Of a DNA stretch of 34,491 bases, positions 1 through 8,441 are shown one piece after another (within the stretch, counting starts at the first letter, position 1; the number at the start of each line of letters is the position of its first letter). Below the pieces are notes generated by a model, which worked only from the letters and a program-made list of their open reading frames with translations, ran no database searches and had not been told where the DNA came from. The DNA is from RGIG5612 sp045598285 (GTDB taxonomy: Bacteria; Bacillota; Clostridia; Lachnospirales; Lachnospiraceae): the NCBI GenBank assembly GCA_045598285.1, contig JAZLLU010000017.1, positions 1-34,491 on the forward strand. Direction: 5' to 3'. The position numbers were made by a program, and so were the translations under genes.

Positions 1-1
1 C

Positions 2-79
2 AAAGAGACTGTGGTTGGAGCCTCTATTAAACCATCAAGTGGTAGGGAAAAAACACCAATCCACAGTATCTTAAAATAG
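2..79 (+). CDS. Possible C-terminal end of an upstream gene (partial, unknown product)
   Basis: One frame is open from the window edge to a TAG at 77-79 and encodes 25 residues ending in PIHSILK. The stretch is polar and reads like ordinary protein. No domain can be recognised from so short a tail. The gene start lies outside the window, so product and length are unknown. Only 65 bases separate this stop from the ABC ATPase start. Confidence 0.35.
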   Translation, partial: KETVVGASIKPSSGREKTPIHSILK

Positions 80-123
80 CATAGTCGAACCAATGAAAAA
101 GGTAAAGAAAGACTATGACTTTA

Positions 124-129
124 TATAAT
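124..129 (+). promoter_or_regulatory. Candidate -10 box for the ABC importer locus
   Basis: A perfect TATAAT lies 15 bases before the ATG at 145. I see no good -35 hexamer 16-18 bases upstream, so the promoter would be weak or activator dependent, or the match is chance in AT-rich DNA. A short AGGT at 132-135 is the only ribosome-site candidate. Confidence 0.35.
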
Positions 130-144
130 AGTAGGTAAAAAGTA

Positions 145-1257
145 ATGATACAGTTACAACATTTACGAAAAGAATATCCAAACGCTATACCGCTTCGTGA
201 TGTTAATGTTACGATTAATGATGGAGATATTATTTCTGTTATTGGTCCTTCTGGAACGGGTAAATCTACATTAATTCGTTGCATAAATCTTCTTGATAAA
301 CCTACTTCTGGAAGGGTAATTGTTAATGGCGTGGATGTTACGGACAAGGATTGCAATATTCGTGAAGTACGAAAAAAGATGGGAATGGTATTTCAAAGTT
401 TTAATCTTTTTGGACACCAAACAGTAATTGAAAATGTTATGAAAGGGCCGATGAACCTTTTGAAAATGCCTAAGCAAGAAGCGTATGACCGTGCCATAGC
501 TATACTTAAGATGGTTGGTATGGAAAAGAGGGCATTAAATTATCCGGATATGCTTTCGGGTGGACAAAAGCAACGTGTTGCTATAGCGCGTACGCTTTCG
601 ATGGACCCAGATATCATACTTTTTGATGAGCCAACATCAGCACTTGACCCAGCTATGATTGGTGAAGTGCAGACGGTTATTCGTAAACTTGCACAAATGG
701 GCAAAACGATGATAATCGTAACTCACGAGATGAAATTTGCTCGTGAGATTTGTAATCGTGTATTTTACATGGATGATGGTGGCATTTATGAAGACGGCAC
801 ACCAGAGCAAATTTTTGATAATCCACAAAAAGAACTTACGCGCCGCTTTGTTCATAGACTTAAAGTTAAAGAAGTTCAAATTACACCGGAGGATATCGAT
901 TCACTACGTCCTTTAACTGAACTAAACTTATACCTTATACAAAACGCCGTTCCTGCGAAGATACGTTATCATATTGAGGCGGTTTTTGAGGAATTGTGTT
1001 TGCAAATAATAAAGCCAACTCTAAAAGAGCCACAAATTAGTTTTGCGTTAGAGTATAGCGAATCCAAAAGAAATACTTCTATTACTATATTCTATAATGG
1101 TATAAAATTCGACCCACGCAGTAGCGAAGATAGTATTGCACTATCTATACTGAGTGCGAATGCAAAAATTGAAAGTTACGAACATATTGATGAGCCACCT
1201 TATACAAACAAAGTGACACTTACAATAGATGGCAATTCAGAAAGGAGCAGCTTATGA
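145..1257 (+). CDS. Amino-acid-type ABC importer ATPase with an extra C-terminal GHKL-like domain
   Basis: The first ~245 of 370 residues form a polar amino acid importer ATPase (GlnQ/HisP family). Walker A is GPSGTGKST (34-42), the Q-loop lies at FQSFN, the signature is LSGGQKQR (137-144), Walker B is IILFDEPTSALD (157-168) and the switch histidine is in THEM. It should power the permease domain of the next gene, whose ATG overlaps this stop by four bases (ATGA), implying translational coupling. Family members usually end near 245 residues. Here ~115 more follow (about 255-370). They include FEELCLQ, a beta-rich segment with ISFALEYSES, and YNGIKFDP, an order reminiscent of RsbW-like HATPase_c_2 domains with degenerate ATP-site residues. 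A matching tail ends the protein at 4790-7522. The ATPase call is firm; the tail's fold and any regulatory role are inference. Confidence 0.93.
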   Translation: MIQLQHLRKEYPNAIPLRDVNVTINDGDIISVIGPSGTGKSTLIRCINLLDKPTSGRVIVNGVDVTDKDCNIREVRKKMGMVFQSFNLFGHQTVIENVMKGPMNLLKMPKQEAYDRAIAILKMVGMEKRALNYPDMLSGGQKQRVAIARTLSMDPDIILFDEPTSALDPAMIGEVQTVIRKLAQMGKTMIIVTHEMKFAREICNRVFYMDDGGIYEDGTPEQIFDNPQKELTRRFVHRLKVKEVQITPEDIDSLRPLTELNLYLIQNAVPAKIRYHIEAVFEELCLQIIKPTLKEPQISFALEYSESKRNTSITIFYNGIKFDPRSSEDSIALSILSANAKIESYEHIDEPPYTNKVTLTIDGNSERSSL

Positions 1258-4202
1258 AGAATATCAAAAAATCTGCTCTAATATTGATTCTTACAGTCGC
1301 ATTTATATTGCCACTTTTGGCAGGATGTGCAAATACGAAAAATAAAGAAGACAATACAGAAAATTTTGCAGGAAAAAAGATGGGTGTTGTAACAGGCACA
1401 ATCTTTGAAAAGTTTGCGAAAGAACATTATCCAGAGGCAGAAATTTGCTACTATAACAATGATTCAGATATAGCTGAAGCCCTTGAAAAAGGGAAAATAG
1501 ACGCATATATGCTTGATGAACCGGTTGGACGTTTGCTGATAAGGGAATATCCAGAACAGGGAATTTATACTATGGTTGAAGAATCATCATACGCCTTCGC
1601 TTTTGCAAAAGATAGTGAAAGAGCGGATATGCTTCGAAAACAAATGGATAAGTTCATTGAAAAATCGAAACAAAACGGTGTTATGCAGGAACTTGATGAT
1701 ATATGGTTTGGTATAGATGAGTCAAAAAAAGTCGTAGATTTTAGTAAATTAACTGGAGAAAATGGAACAATACGTCTTGCAACGTCAACAGACGTGGGTG
1801 CACCTTTTACATACATTAAAGATGGAAAATTTGTTGGATATGAATTGGATATTATTGTTAGGTTTTGTGAAGAGTATGGATATGATTTAGAAATATCAAA
1901 TTATAATTTTTCAGCCTTAATAACGGCGGTAGCTAGTGGAAAAGATGATATTGCTGCGTGCGCTCTTGCAATTTCGGAAGAAAGAAAGGAATCAGTAAAC
2001 TTCTCAACTCCTAGTTATTCTGGTGGAGTAGTAGTAATAACAAAAGGAGTTACAAATAAACAAACAAAACAAGACTTTGCAGAAAAAAATGTTGGTGTTG
2101 TAGCAGGAAGTATGTTTGAAAGTGCTACTAAAGAGTTGTTCCCTAAAGCAAACATTATGCCTTATAGTAGCAACAATGATATGATTGCTGCACTAGATAA
2201 TGGAACAATAGATGCTTATATGATAGATGAACCAATAGGTCGATTAATAGTTCAAACGGCTGCAGATCAATATCTTTCGGACGTATTAGAGGAAGAATCA
2301 TATGCGTTTGCTTTTCAAAAAAATAGTGAGAAAAGTACAAGGCTTAGGCAAGAACTTGACAGCTTTATTATAGAACTTCAAAGAAATGGTACTTTAAAAG
2401 AAATAGATAATATATGGTTTGGTACTGATGAATCATTAAAAACAATTCCTTATGATAAACTTACAGGTAAAAACGGAACAATAAGATATGCAACATCAAC
2501 AAGCGTTGGCGAGCCGTTTGCGTATCTTAAAGATGGAGTATTAGTAGGATACGAGGTTGATATACTTACGCGTTTTTGTATAGAAAAAGGATATGATTTA
2601 GAAGTTACAGATTATAATTTTTCATCGCTTTTACCAGCAATTATTAAAGGCAAAGAAGATATTGCGGGATGCGCTATTGCAATAACAGATGAAAGAAAAG
2701 AAGAAGTAGATTTTTCTTTAGCTGACTATGAGGGCGGAATTGTTGCTGTTACAAAAACGCCACCAAAATTTAATTTTGATAGTTTTTCTGGAAAAAAGAT
2801 TGGAATTCCAACAGGTTCAGTTTTTGATGAGGTACTTCTTAAGAAAGTCCCAGATGTACAGCTAGTATATATTAATGCTTATGCAGATCTTTCAGTAGCG
2901 TTAGATAGCGGCAAGATTGATGCATATGTTGCTGACCAGCCAGTAGCTCGTCTTATGGGAGGTAAATATCCTAACCAGGAAATTGCTATTGAATTAGAGG
3001 ATGCTTCATATGGGTTCATGTTCCCTAAGGATGATGCACATGAAAAAGTATATAATGAATTTAATGAATTTATTGCTAAATGTTGGGAAGACGGAACAAT
3101 CGAGCAGGTTGATGAAATTTGGTTTGGAAATGATAGCGCTAGACAAAAAGTTGATATTAGCAATTTAACGGCAAAAAACGGAGTGCTTGAGATGGCCGTT
3201 ACAAGTGATGTTGGTGCTCCTTTTGCTTATGTCCAGGATGGCCAGATGGTTGGATATGATGTAGATTTAGCAGCACGTTTCTGCCGTGAATACGGTTATG
3301 GACTCAATGTTTCTGACTATAATTTAACAGGACTTTTAGCGGCTACATCTACGGGCAAAGCAGACATGGCAGCATCTTCTCTTAATATAACTCCGGAGAG
3401 ATTAGAAACAGCTTTGATGTCCAGCCCTAACTATATAGGTGGAGTTGTAGTTGTAACAAATGAAAAGCAAATTAATACAAAACAAACAACAATTTTTGAA
3501 TCCTTAAAAGAAAGTTTTGAACGTACATTTGTGCGAGAAAATCGTTGGAAACTATTTGTAAGTGGAATTGGTACAACATTTTTAATTGCGATTGCAAGTA
3601 TGATTTTAGGATCTTTAGGAGGCTTTGGAGTTTATCTTATTATACGAAAGAAAAACAAAGTTTTTAACGGCTTTTGGGCAGTTTTTGAAAGCATAATGGG
3701 AAGAACACCAGTTGTTGTTATATTGATGATTCTTTATTACTTGATATTCAAACAATCTAACCTTAGTGGAACAATTGTATCAATTATTGGATTTACTTTA
3801 TTGTTTATTTGTACAGTTGCAAATCTATTAAAAATGGGTGCAGGCGCAGTTGACTTCGGACAAGAAGAAGCGGCACTTTCTATGGGCTACTCTGAGCGTG
3901 AAACATATTTTCATATCGTGTTCCCACAGTCCATTAAGCATTTTCTTCCGGCATATAAAACCGAGGTTATAAGTCTTGTTAAGGCAACGGCTATAGTAGG
4001 TTATATCGCAGTACAAGATTTAACAAAGGTTGGAGATTTAATTCGTTCACGTACGTACGAGGCATTTTTCCCATTAATTGCAACAGCAATTATATACTAT
4101 GGCTTAACATGGTTGTTTACGTGGCTTATTAGAAGAATTAATGTAAAAATTGAACCGCGTAGTCGTAGCGCAAAGAAAATCCTTAAAGGCATAAAACAAT
4201 AA
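1254..4202 (+). CDS. Lipoprotein with three tandem, lobe-permuted substrate-binding units fused to an amino-acid ABC permease
   Basis: The protein has 982 residues. A signal peptide ends in a lipobox (LLAGC, Cys25). Six half-domains of the SBP_bac_3 type then alternate, beginning with lobe II: lobe II at ~38-155, 275-392 and 510-625 (each with G-V/I-x-x-G-S/T-x-F, a DEP or DQP motif and a closing IWFG), and lobe I at ~170-265, 407-500 and 641-736 (each with PF-Y--DG--VGY, then ER-E). The unit repeats about every 235 residues. A His/Glu-type permease follows at ~755-970 with the EAA loop EEAALSMGYSERE and several membrane helices. Normal binding proteins run lobe I then lobe II, so this is either three circularly permuted domains or two normal domains plus one formed by the outermost lobes. 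In unit 3 the usual VDFS after ER is replaced by TALMS and DEP by DQP. The ligand is probably a polar amino acid. The partner ATPase is the preceding gene. Confidence 0.9.
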   Translation: MKNIKKSALILILTVAFILPLLAGCANTKNKEDNTENFAGKKMGVVTGTIFEKFAKEHYPEAEICYYNNDSDIAEALEKGKIDAYMLDEPVGRLLIREYPEQGIYTMVEESSYAFAFAKDSERADMLRKQMDKFIEKSKQNGVMQELDDIWFGIDESKKVVDFSKLTGENGTIRLATSTDVGAPFTYIKDGKFVGYELDIIVRFCEEYGYDLEISNYNFSALITAVASGKDDIAACALAISEERKESVNFSTPSYSGGVVVITKGVTNKQTKQDFAEKNVGVVAGSMFESATKELFPKANIMPYSSNNDMIAALDNGTIDAYMIDEPIGRLIVQTAADQYLSDVLEEESYAFAFQKNSEKSTRLRQELDSFIIELQRNGTLKEIDNIWFGTDESLKTIPYDKLTGKNGTIRYATSTSVGEPFAYLKDGVLVGYEVDILTRFCIEKGYDLEVTDYNFSSLLPAIIKGKEDIAGCAIAITDERKEEVDFSLADYEGGIVAVTKTPPKFNFDSFSGKKIGIPTGSVFDEVLLKKVPDVQLVYINAYADLSVALDSGKIDAYVADQPVARLMGGKYPNQEIAIELEDASYGFMFPKDDAHEKVYNEFNEFIAKCWEDGTIEQVDEIWFGNDSARQKVDISNLTAKNGVLEMAVTSDVGAPFAYVQDGQMVGYDVDLAARFCREYGYGLNVSDYNLTGLLAATSTGKADMAASSLNITPERLETALMSSPNYIGGVVVVTNEKQINTKQTTIFESLKESFERTFVRENRWKLFVSGIGTTFLIAIASMILGSLGGFGVYLIIRKKNKVFNGFWAVFESIMGRTPVVVILMILYYLIFKQSNLSGTIVSIIGFTLLFICTVANLLKMGAGAVDFGQEEAALSMGYSERETYFHIVFPQSIKHFLPAYKTEVISLVKATAIVGYIAVQDLTKVGDLIRSRTYEAFFPLIATAIIYYGLTWLFTWLIRRINVKIEPRSRSAKKILKGIKQ

Positions 4203-4208
4203 ATATGG

Positions 4209-4214
4209 TATAAT
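4209..4214 (+). promoter_or_regulatory. Candidate -10 box for rubrerythrin
   Basis: A perfect TATAAT lies just after the stop of the permease gene and 24 bases before the rubrerythrin ATG, leaving a leader of under 20 bases that contains GGAGG. The -35 region is unclear; TTAAAG at 4183-4188 is spaced 20 bases away. Separate expression of rubrerythrin is plausible but not shown. Confidence 0.4.
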
Positions 4215-4238
4215 AAAAGAAAAAAATTGGAGGTTATT

Positions 4239-4775
4239 ATGAACAAATACGAAGGAACACAGACAGAAAAAAATCTCGAAGCTGCTTTTGCAGGTGAATC
4301 ACAGGCAAGAAACAAATACACTTATTTTGCTTCAAAGGCAAAAAAAGAAGGATTTGAGCAAATAGCAGCACTTTTTGAAAAAACAGCAAACAACGAAAAA
4401 GAGCATGCTAAGCTTTGGTTCAAGGAATTAAATGGAATCGGAACAACTGCAGAGAACTTAGCAGCAGCAGCTGATGGCGAAAACTATGAGTGGACAGATA
4501 TGTACGAAGGTTTTGCTAAGACTGCCCAGGAAGAAGGATTCCCTGAATTAGCTGCAAAGTTTAGACTTGTAGCAGCAATTGAAAAACATCATGAAGAAAG
4601 ATATCGTGCACTTCTTCATAATGTTGAAGCACAAGAAGTATTTGCAAAGAGTGAAGTTAAAGTTTGGGAATGCAGAAATTGTGGACATATTGTTGTTGGA
4701 GAAAAAGCTCCTGAAGTTTGCCCAACATGCTTACATCCACAAGCATATTTTGAGGTAAATTGCGAAAATTATTAA
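4239..4775 (+). CDS. rbr: Rubrerythrin
   Basis: This 178-residue protein is a typical rubrerythrin, a cytoplasmic peroxide-reducing non-heme iron protein of anaerobes that uses rubredoxin or NAD(P)H reductases as electron donors. The N-terminal ferritin-like diiron domain (~1-135) carries the ligand motifs NNEKEHAKLW and IEKHHEERY. The C-terminal rubredoxin domain has CRNCGH and CPTC. The start is the ATG at 4239, five bases after GGAGG (4229-4233); a TTG at 4227 lies upstream of that site and is not used. The gene sits between two fused ABC importer genes, 36 bases after one and 14 before the other, so it may be co-transcribed with them. A functional link to the importer is unproven. Confidence 0.96.
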   Translation: MNKYEGTQTEKNLEAAFAGESQARNKYTYFASKAKKEGFEQIAALFEKTANNEKEHAKLWFKELNGIGTTAENLAAAADGENYEWTDMYEGFAKTAQEEGFPELAAKFRLVAAIEKHHEERYRALLHNVEAQEVFAKSEVKVWECRNCGHIVVGEKAPEVCPTCLHPQAYFEVNCENY

Positions 4776-4789
4776 GAATTTTTATTTAG

Positions 4790-7522
4790 ATGTTAACAAA
4801 AAAAATCCAAAATAAAAATTTCAAAAAACGATTCATACTGGCAACCGTGATAATTATAGTGTTAAGTTTTATACTATCCGGTTGTCAGTCTATTAAGGAC
4901 GAAATATCAAAAGAAACAGTTAAATATGAAATAACATCAGACTTTTCTGGCTCAACAATTGGTAGCCAGACAGGTACTGTTTTTGATGATATATTAAATA
5001 GTGCTATTTCTGGATTGAATCATAAATACTATGACGATATTACAGGACAGATATTAGCACTACGAAACGAAGAAGTTGATGCTGTAGGCTTAGATGAGCC
5101 CGTAGCAAAACTTGTTGTATCACAAAATTCTGATTTTGAAATTTTCAAGCAGATTATTGAGACTGATACTTATGGATTTCCGATGAAAAAGGGCTCTGCT
5201 CTTACAGCAGAAGTATCAAAAGTGATAGATGGGTTTATTGAAGATGGAACTATAGACGCTCTAAAAGAAAAATGGTTTTCTGGTGATGAAGAAAAAATGC
5301 AAATAGATATGAGCGAATACACAGGCTATGATACGTCAGGCGGTGTAATTAAATATGTTCATGATTCGACACAAACACCTATGTCTTACGTTGATGATAA
5401 TGGTAATTCGGCTGGATATGAAGTTGAACTTATACTTAAGATAGGAAAAGCTCTTTCAAAAAAAGTTGAGATTACACAGTCTAATTTTTCTGCATTGATT
5501 ACTTCTGTTTCATCAGGCAAGGCTGATATTGCTTCTGGTACAATTTCCATAACTGATGAAAGACGTCAAAGCGTAGATTTTCCAACTTCACATTACACAG
5601 GTGGAATTGTTTTGCTTTGCCGTAAGGCTGATGTTGCAATTATAAATAATGGAAATACAGATACACAAAACCTTAGTTTTGGACAAAAGATAATAGATAG
5701 TTTTGTTAAAACATTTCTTAAAGAATATAGATGGAAACTTCTTTTATCGGGATTGCTTGTTACGATTATCATTTCAATTTTAGCATTGATAATAGGAACA
5801 ATTTTAGGTTTTTGTATTTGCTTATTGCGTAGAAGTGAAAATAAAACTTGTTCTTCGATAACAAAATTCATTATCCGATTTATTCAGGGAATTCCAGTAG
5901 TTGTCTTATTGATGATCTTATATTATATGGTATTTGTTTCTTCTGGAATAAGTGGAGTTGGCGTTGCCATAATCGGATTTTCATTGAATTTTGGTGTTAA
6001 CGCCGCAGAAATTATGAGAACAGGAATAGATGCTGTTGATAATGGACAACTTGAGGCGGCAACAGCTTTAGCGATGAACAAGAGACAAACGATGTATAAG
6101 ATTATTCTCCCACAAGCTATAAGACATTTTCTTCCTGCTTATAAAGGCGAATTTATTAACATGATGAAAATGACTTCTGTTGTGGGTTATATAGCAGTTC
6201 AGGATTTAACAAAAGCATCGGATATTATAAGAAGTCGTACGTATGAGGCGTTTTTCCCACTTATTGTTAATGCACTTATATATTTGTTATTGGCATGGGG
6301 ACTTACGTCACTTATTGGTTTAATAGAAATAAAACTTGATTATAAAAAGTATAGAAAAACTTATCCTAGTGCACAAAAAATTGCAGAACATTTTTCTAAA
6401 AAGATATTTAAAAAAATAAATACTGAAGAAAAGCAAATTATAAGTATAGAAAACCTGACAAAAGAATATAATGGGCATGCAATAATAAAAGATGTTAATG
6501 CTAGTGTAAATGCTGGCGAAGTAATAGCTATTATTGGGCCATCAGGCTCAGGAAAAACGACTTTCTTGCGAATGATTAATCGCCTGGAAAAACCTAGTTC
6601 AGGCAAGACATATATTTTTGGCCGGGACATGGACAATTCAAAAGATTGTTTGGAAATGAGAAAACAAGTAGGAATGGTTTTCCAAAAATTTAATCTCTTT
6701 TCACATCTTAGTGTGATTGAAAATGTAATGCTGGCTCCAATGACAGTTTTGAAGGTGCCAAAAGAAGAAGCATATGAAAACGCTTTGTCATTACTCAATA
6801 TTGTAGGTCTTGCACAAAAAGCGGGCTCTTATCCAGATGAAATTTCGGGTGGACAACAGCAACGTGTTGCTATAGCTAGAGCTCTTGCTATGAAGCCAAA
6901 GATTCTTTTGCTTGACGAGCCAACGAGTGCACTAGATCCGACTATGGTATCGGAAGTATTAAGCGTTATTCGCGCGTTAGCGAAAAGTGGACTCACTTTG
7001 ATGATAGTAACGCATGAAATGCAATTTGCTAGGGATGTTTCTAACAGGGTATTTTATCTTGATCAGGGAGAAATTTATGAAAGTGGTACGCCTGAGCAAA
7101 TCTTTGAGACTCCTAGCAAAGAAAAAACAAGACGTTTTATTTATCAATCAAAAGTATTTGAAGAAAATATCACTTCACATGATTTTGACTTTATTGGTAT
7201 TAATACAAAAATTGAAGAGTTTGGCAGAAAGCACATTATGCCACAAAAGACAATTAATAAACTTCAACGTATTTTTGAAGAGTTGGTAGTTCAAACTGTT
7301 CTTCCAACATTGTCTGACGAGATAAATATTTCAATGGTTATTGAATATTCTGAGGAAACTGAACAAACAAAAATTTTTATTAAGTTTAATGGAGAACTTA
7401 AAGAACCAACATGTGAGGATGAGCTATCAATGTTGATTGTGCGTGAATATACTGATTCGATAGAGTATGTTCCGCATCCAGATGAAGAATTACAAAATGA
7501 GATTGTTGTAGTTTGTAAATAA
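4790..7522 (+). CDS. Single-chain ABC importer: lobe-permuted binding protein + permease + ATPase + GHKL-like tail
   Basis: A complete amino acid importer half-set in 910 residues. A signal anchor with lipobox LSGC (Cys32) is followed by SBP lobe II (~48-165, with TGTVFDDI, DEPVA, EKWFSG), then lobe I (~183-280, with SITDERRQSVDF). The permease lies at ~300-510 (EAA loop LEAATALAMNKRQ, four or five helices). The ATPase occupies ~548-785, with Walker A GPSGSGKTT (583-591), signature ISGGQQQR, Walker B ILLLDEPTSALD and THEM. The last ~110 residues match the tail of the ATPase at 145-1257 (IFEELVVQ, IEYSEE, KFNGELKEP). As in the 982-residue protein, the binding lobes are in swapped order. Permease segments such as VGYIAVQDLTK and RSRTYEAFFPLI occur in both proteins, so they are paralogues. 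The chain could homodimerise into a full transporter or pair with the 145-4202 products. The ribosome site is weak (AAGAA only), suggesting modest or coupled translation. The reading frame is continuous. Confidence 0.93.
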   Translation: MLTKKIQNKNFKKRFILATVIIIVLSFILSGCQSIKDEISKETVKYEITSDFSGSTIGSQTGTVFDDILNSAISGLNHKYYDDITGQILALRNEEVDAVGLDEPVAKLVVSQNSDFEIFKQIIETDTYGFPMKKGSALTAEVSKVIDGFIEDGTIDALKEKWFSGDEEKMQIDMSEYTGYDTSGGVIKYVHDSTQTPMSYVDDNGNSAGYEVELILKIGKALSKKVEITQSNFSALITSVSSGKADIASGTISITDERRQSVDFPTSHYTGGIVLLCRKADVAIINNGNTDTQNLSFGQKIIDSFVKTFLKEYRWKLLLSGLLVTIIISILALIIGTILGFCICLLRRSENKTCSSITKFIIRFIQGIPVVVLLMILYYMVFVSSGISGVGVAIIGFSLNFGVNAAEIMRTGIDAVDNGQLEAATALAMNKRQTMYKIILPQAIRHFLPAYKGEFINMMKMTSVVGYIAVQDLTKASDIIRSRTYEAFFPLIVNALIYLLLAWGLTSLIGLIEIKLDYKKYRKTYPSAQKIAEHFSKKIFKKINTEEKQIISIENLTKEYNGHAIIKDVNASVNAGEVIAIIGPSGSGKTTFLRMINRLEKPSSGKTYIFGRDMDNSKDCLEMRKQVGMVFQKFNLFSHLSVIENVMLAPMTVLKVPKEEAYENALSLLNIVGLAQKAGSYPDEISGGQQQRVAIARALAMKPKILLLDEPTSALDPTMVSEVLSVIRALAKSGLTLMIVTHEMQFARDVSNRVFYLDQGEIYESGTPEQIFETPSKEKTRRFIYQSKVFEENITSHDFDFIGINTKIEEFGRKHIMPQKTINKLQRIFEELVVQTVLPTLSDEINISMVIEYSEETEQTKIFIKFNGELKEPTCEDELSMLIVREYTDSIEYVPHPDEELQNEIVVVCK

Positions 7523-7588
7523 GTTAACAAGGATAAATAATCCAAGGTCTTCTGTAATATAGTAGAAAGATACAAAAGGGAAATATAA

Positions 7589-8407
7589 TTGGGCACAAAA
7601 TTAACAGTAATAGTTGATAATACTGCAAACGAGACTTTAAAAGGCGAATGGGGTCTTTCGATTTTAGTTGAATATAATGATAAAAAGATTTTAGTGGATG
7701 CTGGTGCATCTAGTTTATTTGCAGAAAATTTAGAAAGACTTGGATTTGATATTAAAGATATCGATATAGCAATCTTAAGTCATGCTCATTATGATCATGG
7801 CAATGGAATGCCTAAATTTTTTGAGGAAAATTCAAAAGCAAAGTTTTATCTTAGAGAAAGCACTAAAGAAAATTGTTATAAAAAAGTATTTATATTTATG
7901 AAATATATAGGCCTTCCGAAACATGTATTAAAAGATTTTTGCGATAGAATAGAATATGTATCGGGAGATTATCAGATTTGTGAAGGTGCTTATTTAATTC
8001 CTCATAAAACGAAAGACCTTGAGCAATTAGGAAAAAGAGAGATGATGTATCAAAAAACAAAGTCGGGATGGACGATTGATAATTTCTCTCATGAACAAAG
8101 TCTTGTTTTAGATACTGATAAAGGATTGATAATTATTAATAGTTGCTCTCATGGTGGAGCAGATAATATTATTAATGAAATAAAAGAAACATTTCCAAAT
8201 AAAAATGTTTATGGCATTATCGGAGGATTTCATTTATTTAATAAAACTGAAGAAGAAGTTAGAACTTTTGCAAGAAAAATTAAAGAGACGAATGTTGAAT
8301 ATATTTGCACAGGGCATTGCACAAAGAACAAAGCTCTTGGTATATTAAAAGAAGAACTAGGCGATAAGGTTTGCTCTTTGAAAGTTGGGCTTGAGATAGA
8401 GTTTTAA
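7589..8407 (+). CDS. Metallo-beta-lactamase-fold hydrolase, dihydropterin-aminobenzene-phosphate-synthase-like family
   Basis: This 272-residue cytoplasmic protein has the MBL metal motif SHAHYDHGNG (His65, His67, Asp69, His70), later histidines in NSCSHGG and GGFHL, and a TGHCT near the end. The arrangement fits the family named after archaeal 7,8-dihydropterin-6-methyl-4-(beta-D-ribofuranosyl)-aminobenzene-5'-phosphate synthase. Bacteria of this kind do not make methanopterin, so the real substrate is unknown. The start is a TTG at 7589, with AAAGGGA at 7575-7581 correctly spaced; no ATG fits better. It stands 66 bases after the importer gene and 34 before the DHHW gene, possibly as part of the same transcript. 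Confidence 0.85.
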   Translation: MGTKLTVIVDNTANETLKGEWGLSILVEYNDKKILVDAGASSLFAENLERLGFDIKDIDIAILSHAHYDHGNGMPKFFEENSKAKFYLRESTKENCYKKVFIFMKYIGLPKHVLKDFCDRIEYVSGDYQICEGAYLIPHKTKDLEQLGKREMMYQKTKSGWTIDNFSHEQSLVLDTDKGLIIINSCSHGGADNIINEIKETFPNKNVYGIIGGFHLFNKTEEEVRTFARKIKETNVEYICTGHCTKNKALGILKEELGDKVCSLKVGLEIEF

Positions 8408-8441
8408 TAGATGGTATCCACCAAAAAGAAAGTTATAGACT

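Noticed and set aside
9..65. CTGTGG (9-14) pairs with CCACAG (60-65), suggesting a leader RNA or riboswitch before the ABC genes
   Set aside because: The same bases form an open reading frame with normal-looking protein sequence ending at 79, and the pattern fits no riboswitch consensus I know.
6361..6798. Long minus-strand frame opposite the ATPase part of the single-chain importer
   Set aside because: It mirrors a well-conserved ABC ATPase on the other strand, has no ribosome site and no recognisable domain. The same holds for the minus frame at 16753-17205 opposite etfA and the one at 27157-27636 opposite the DUF362 gene.
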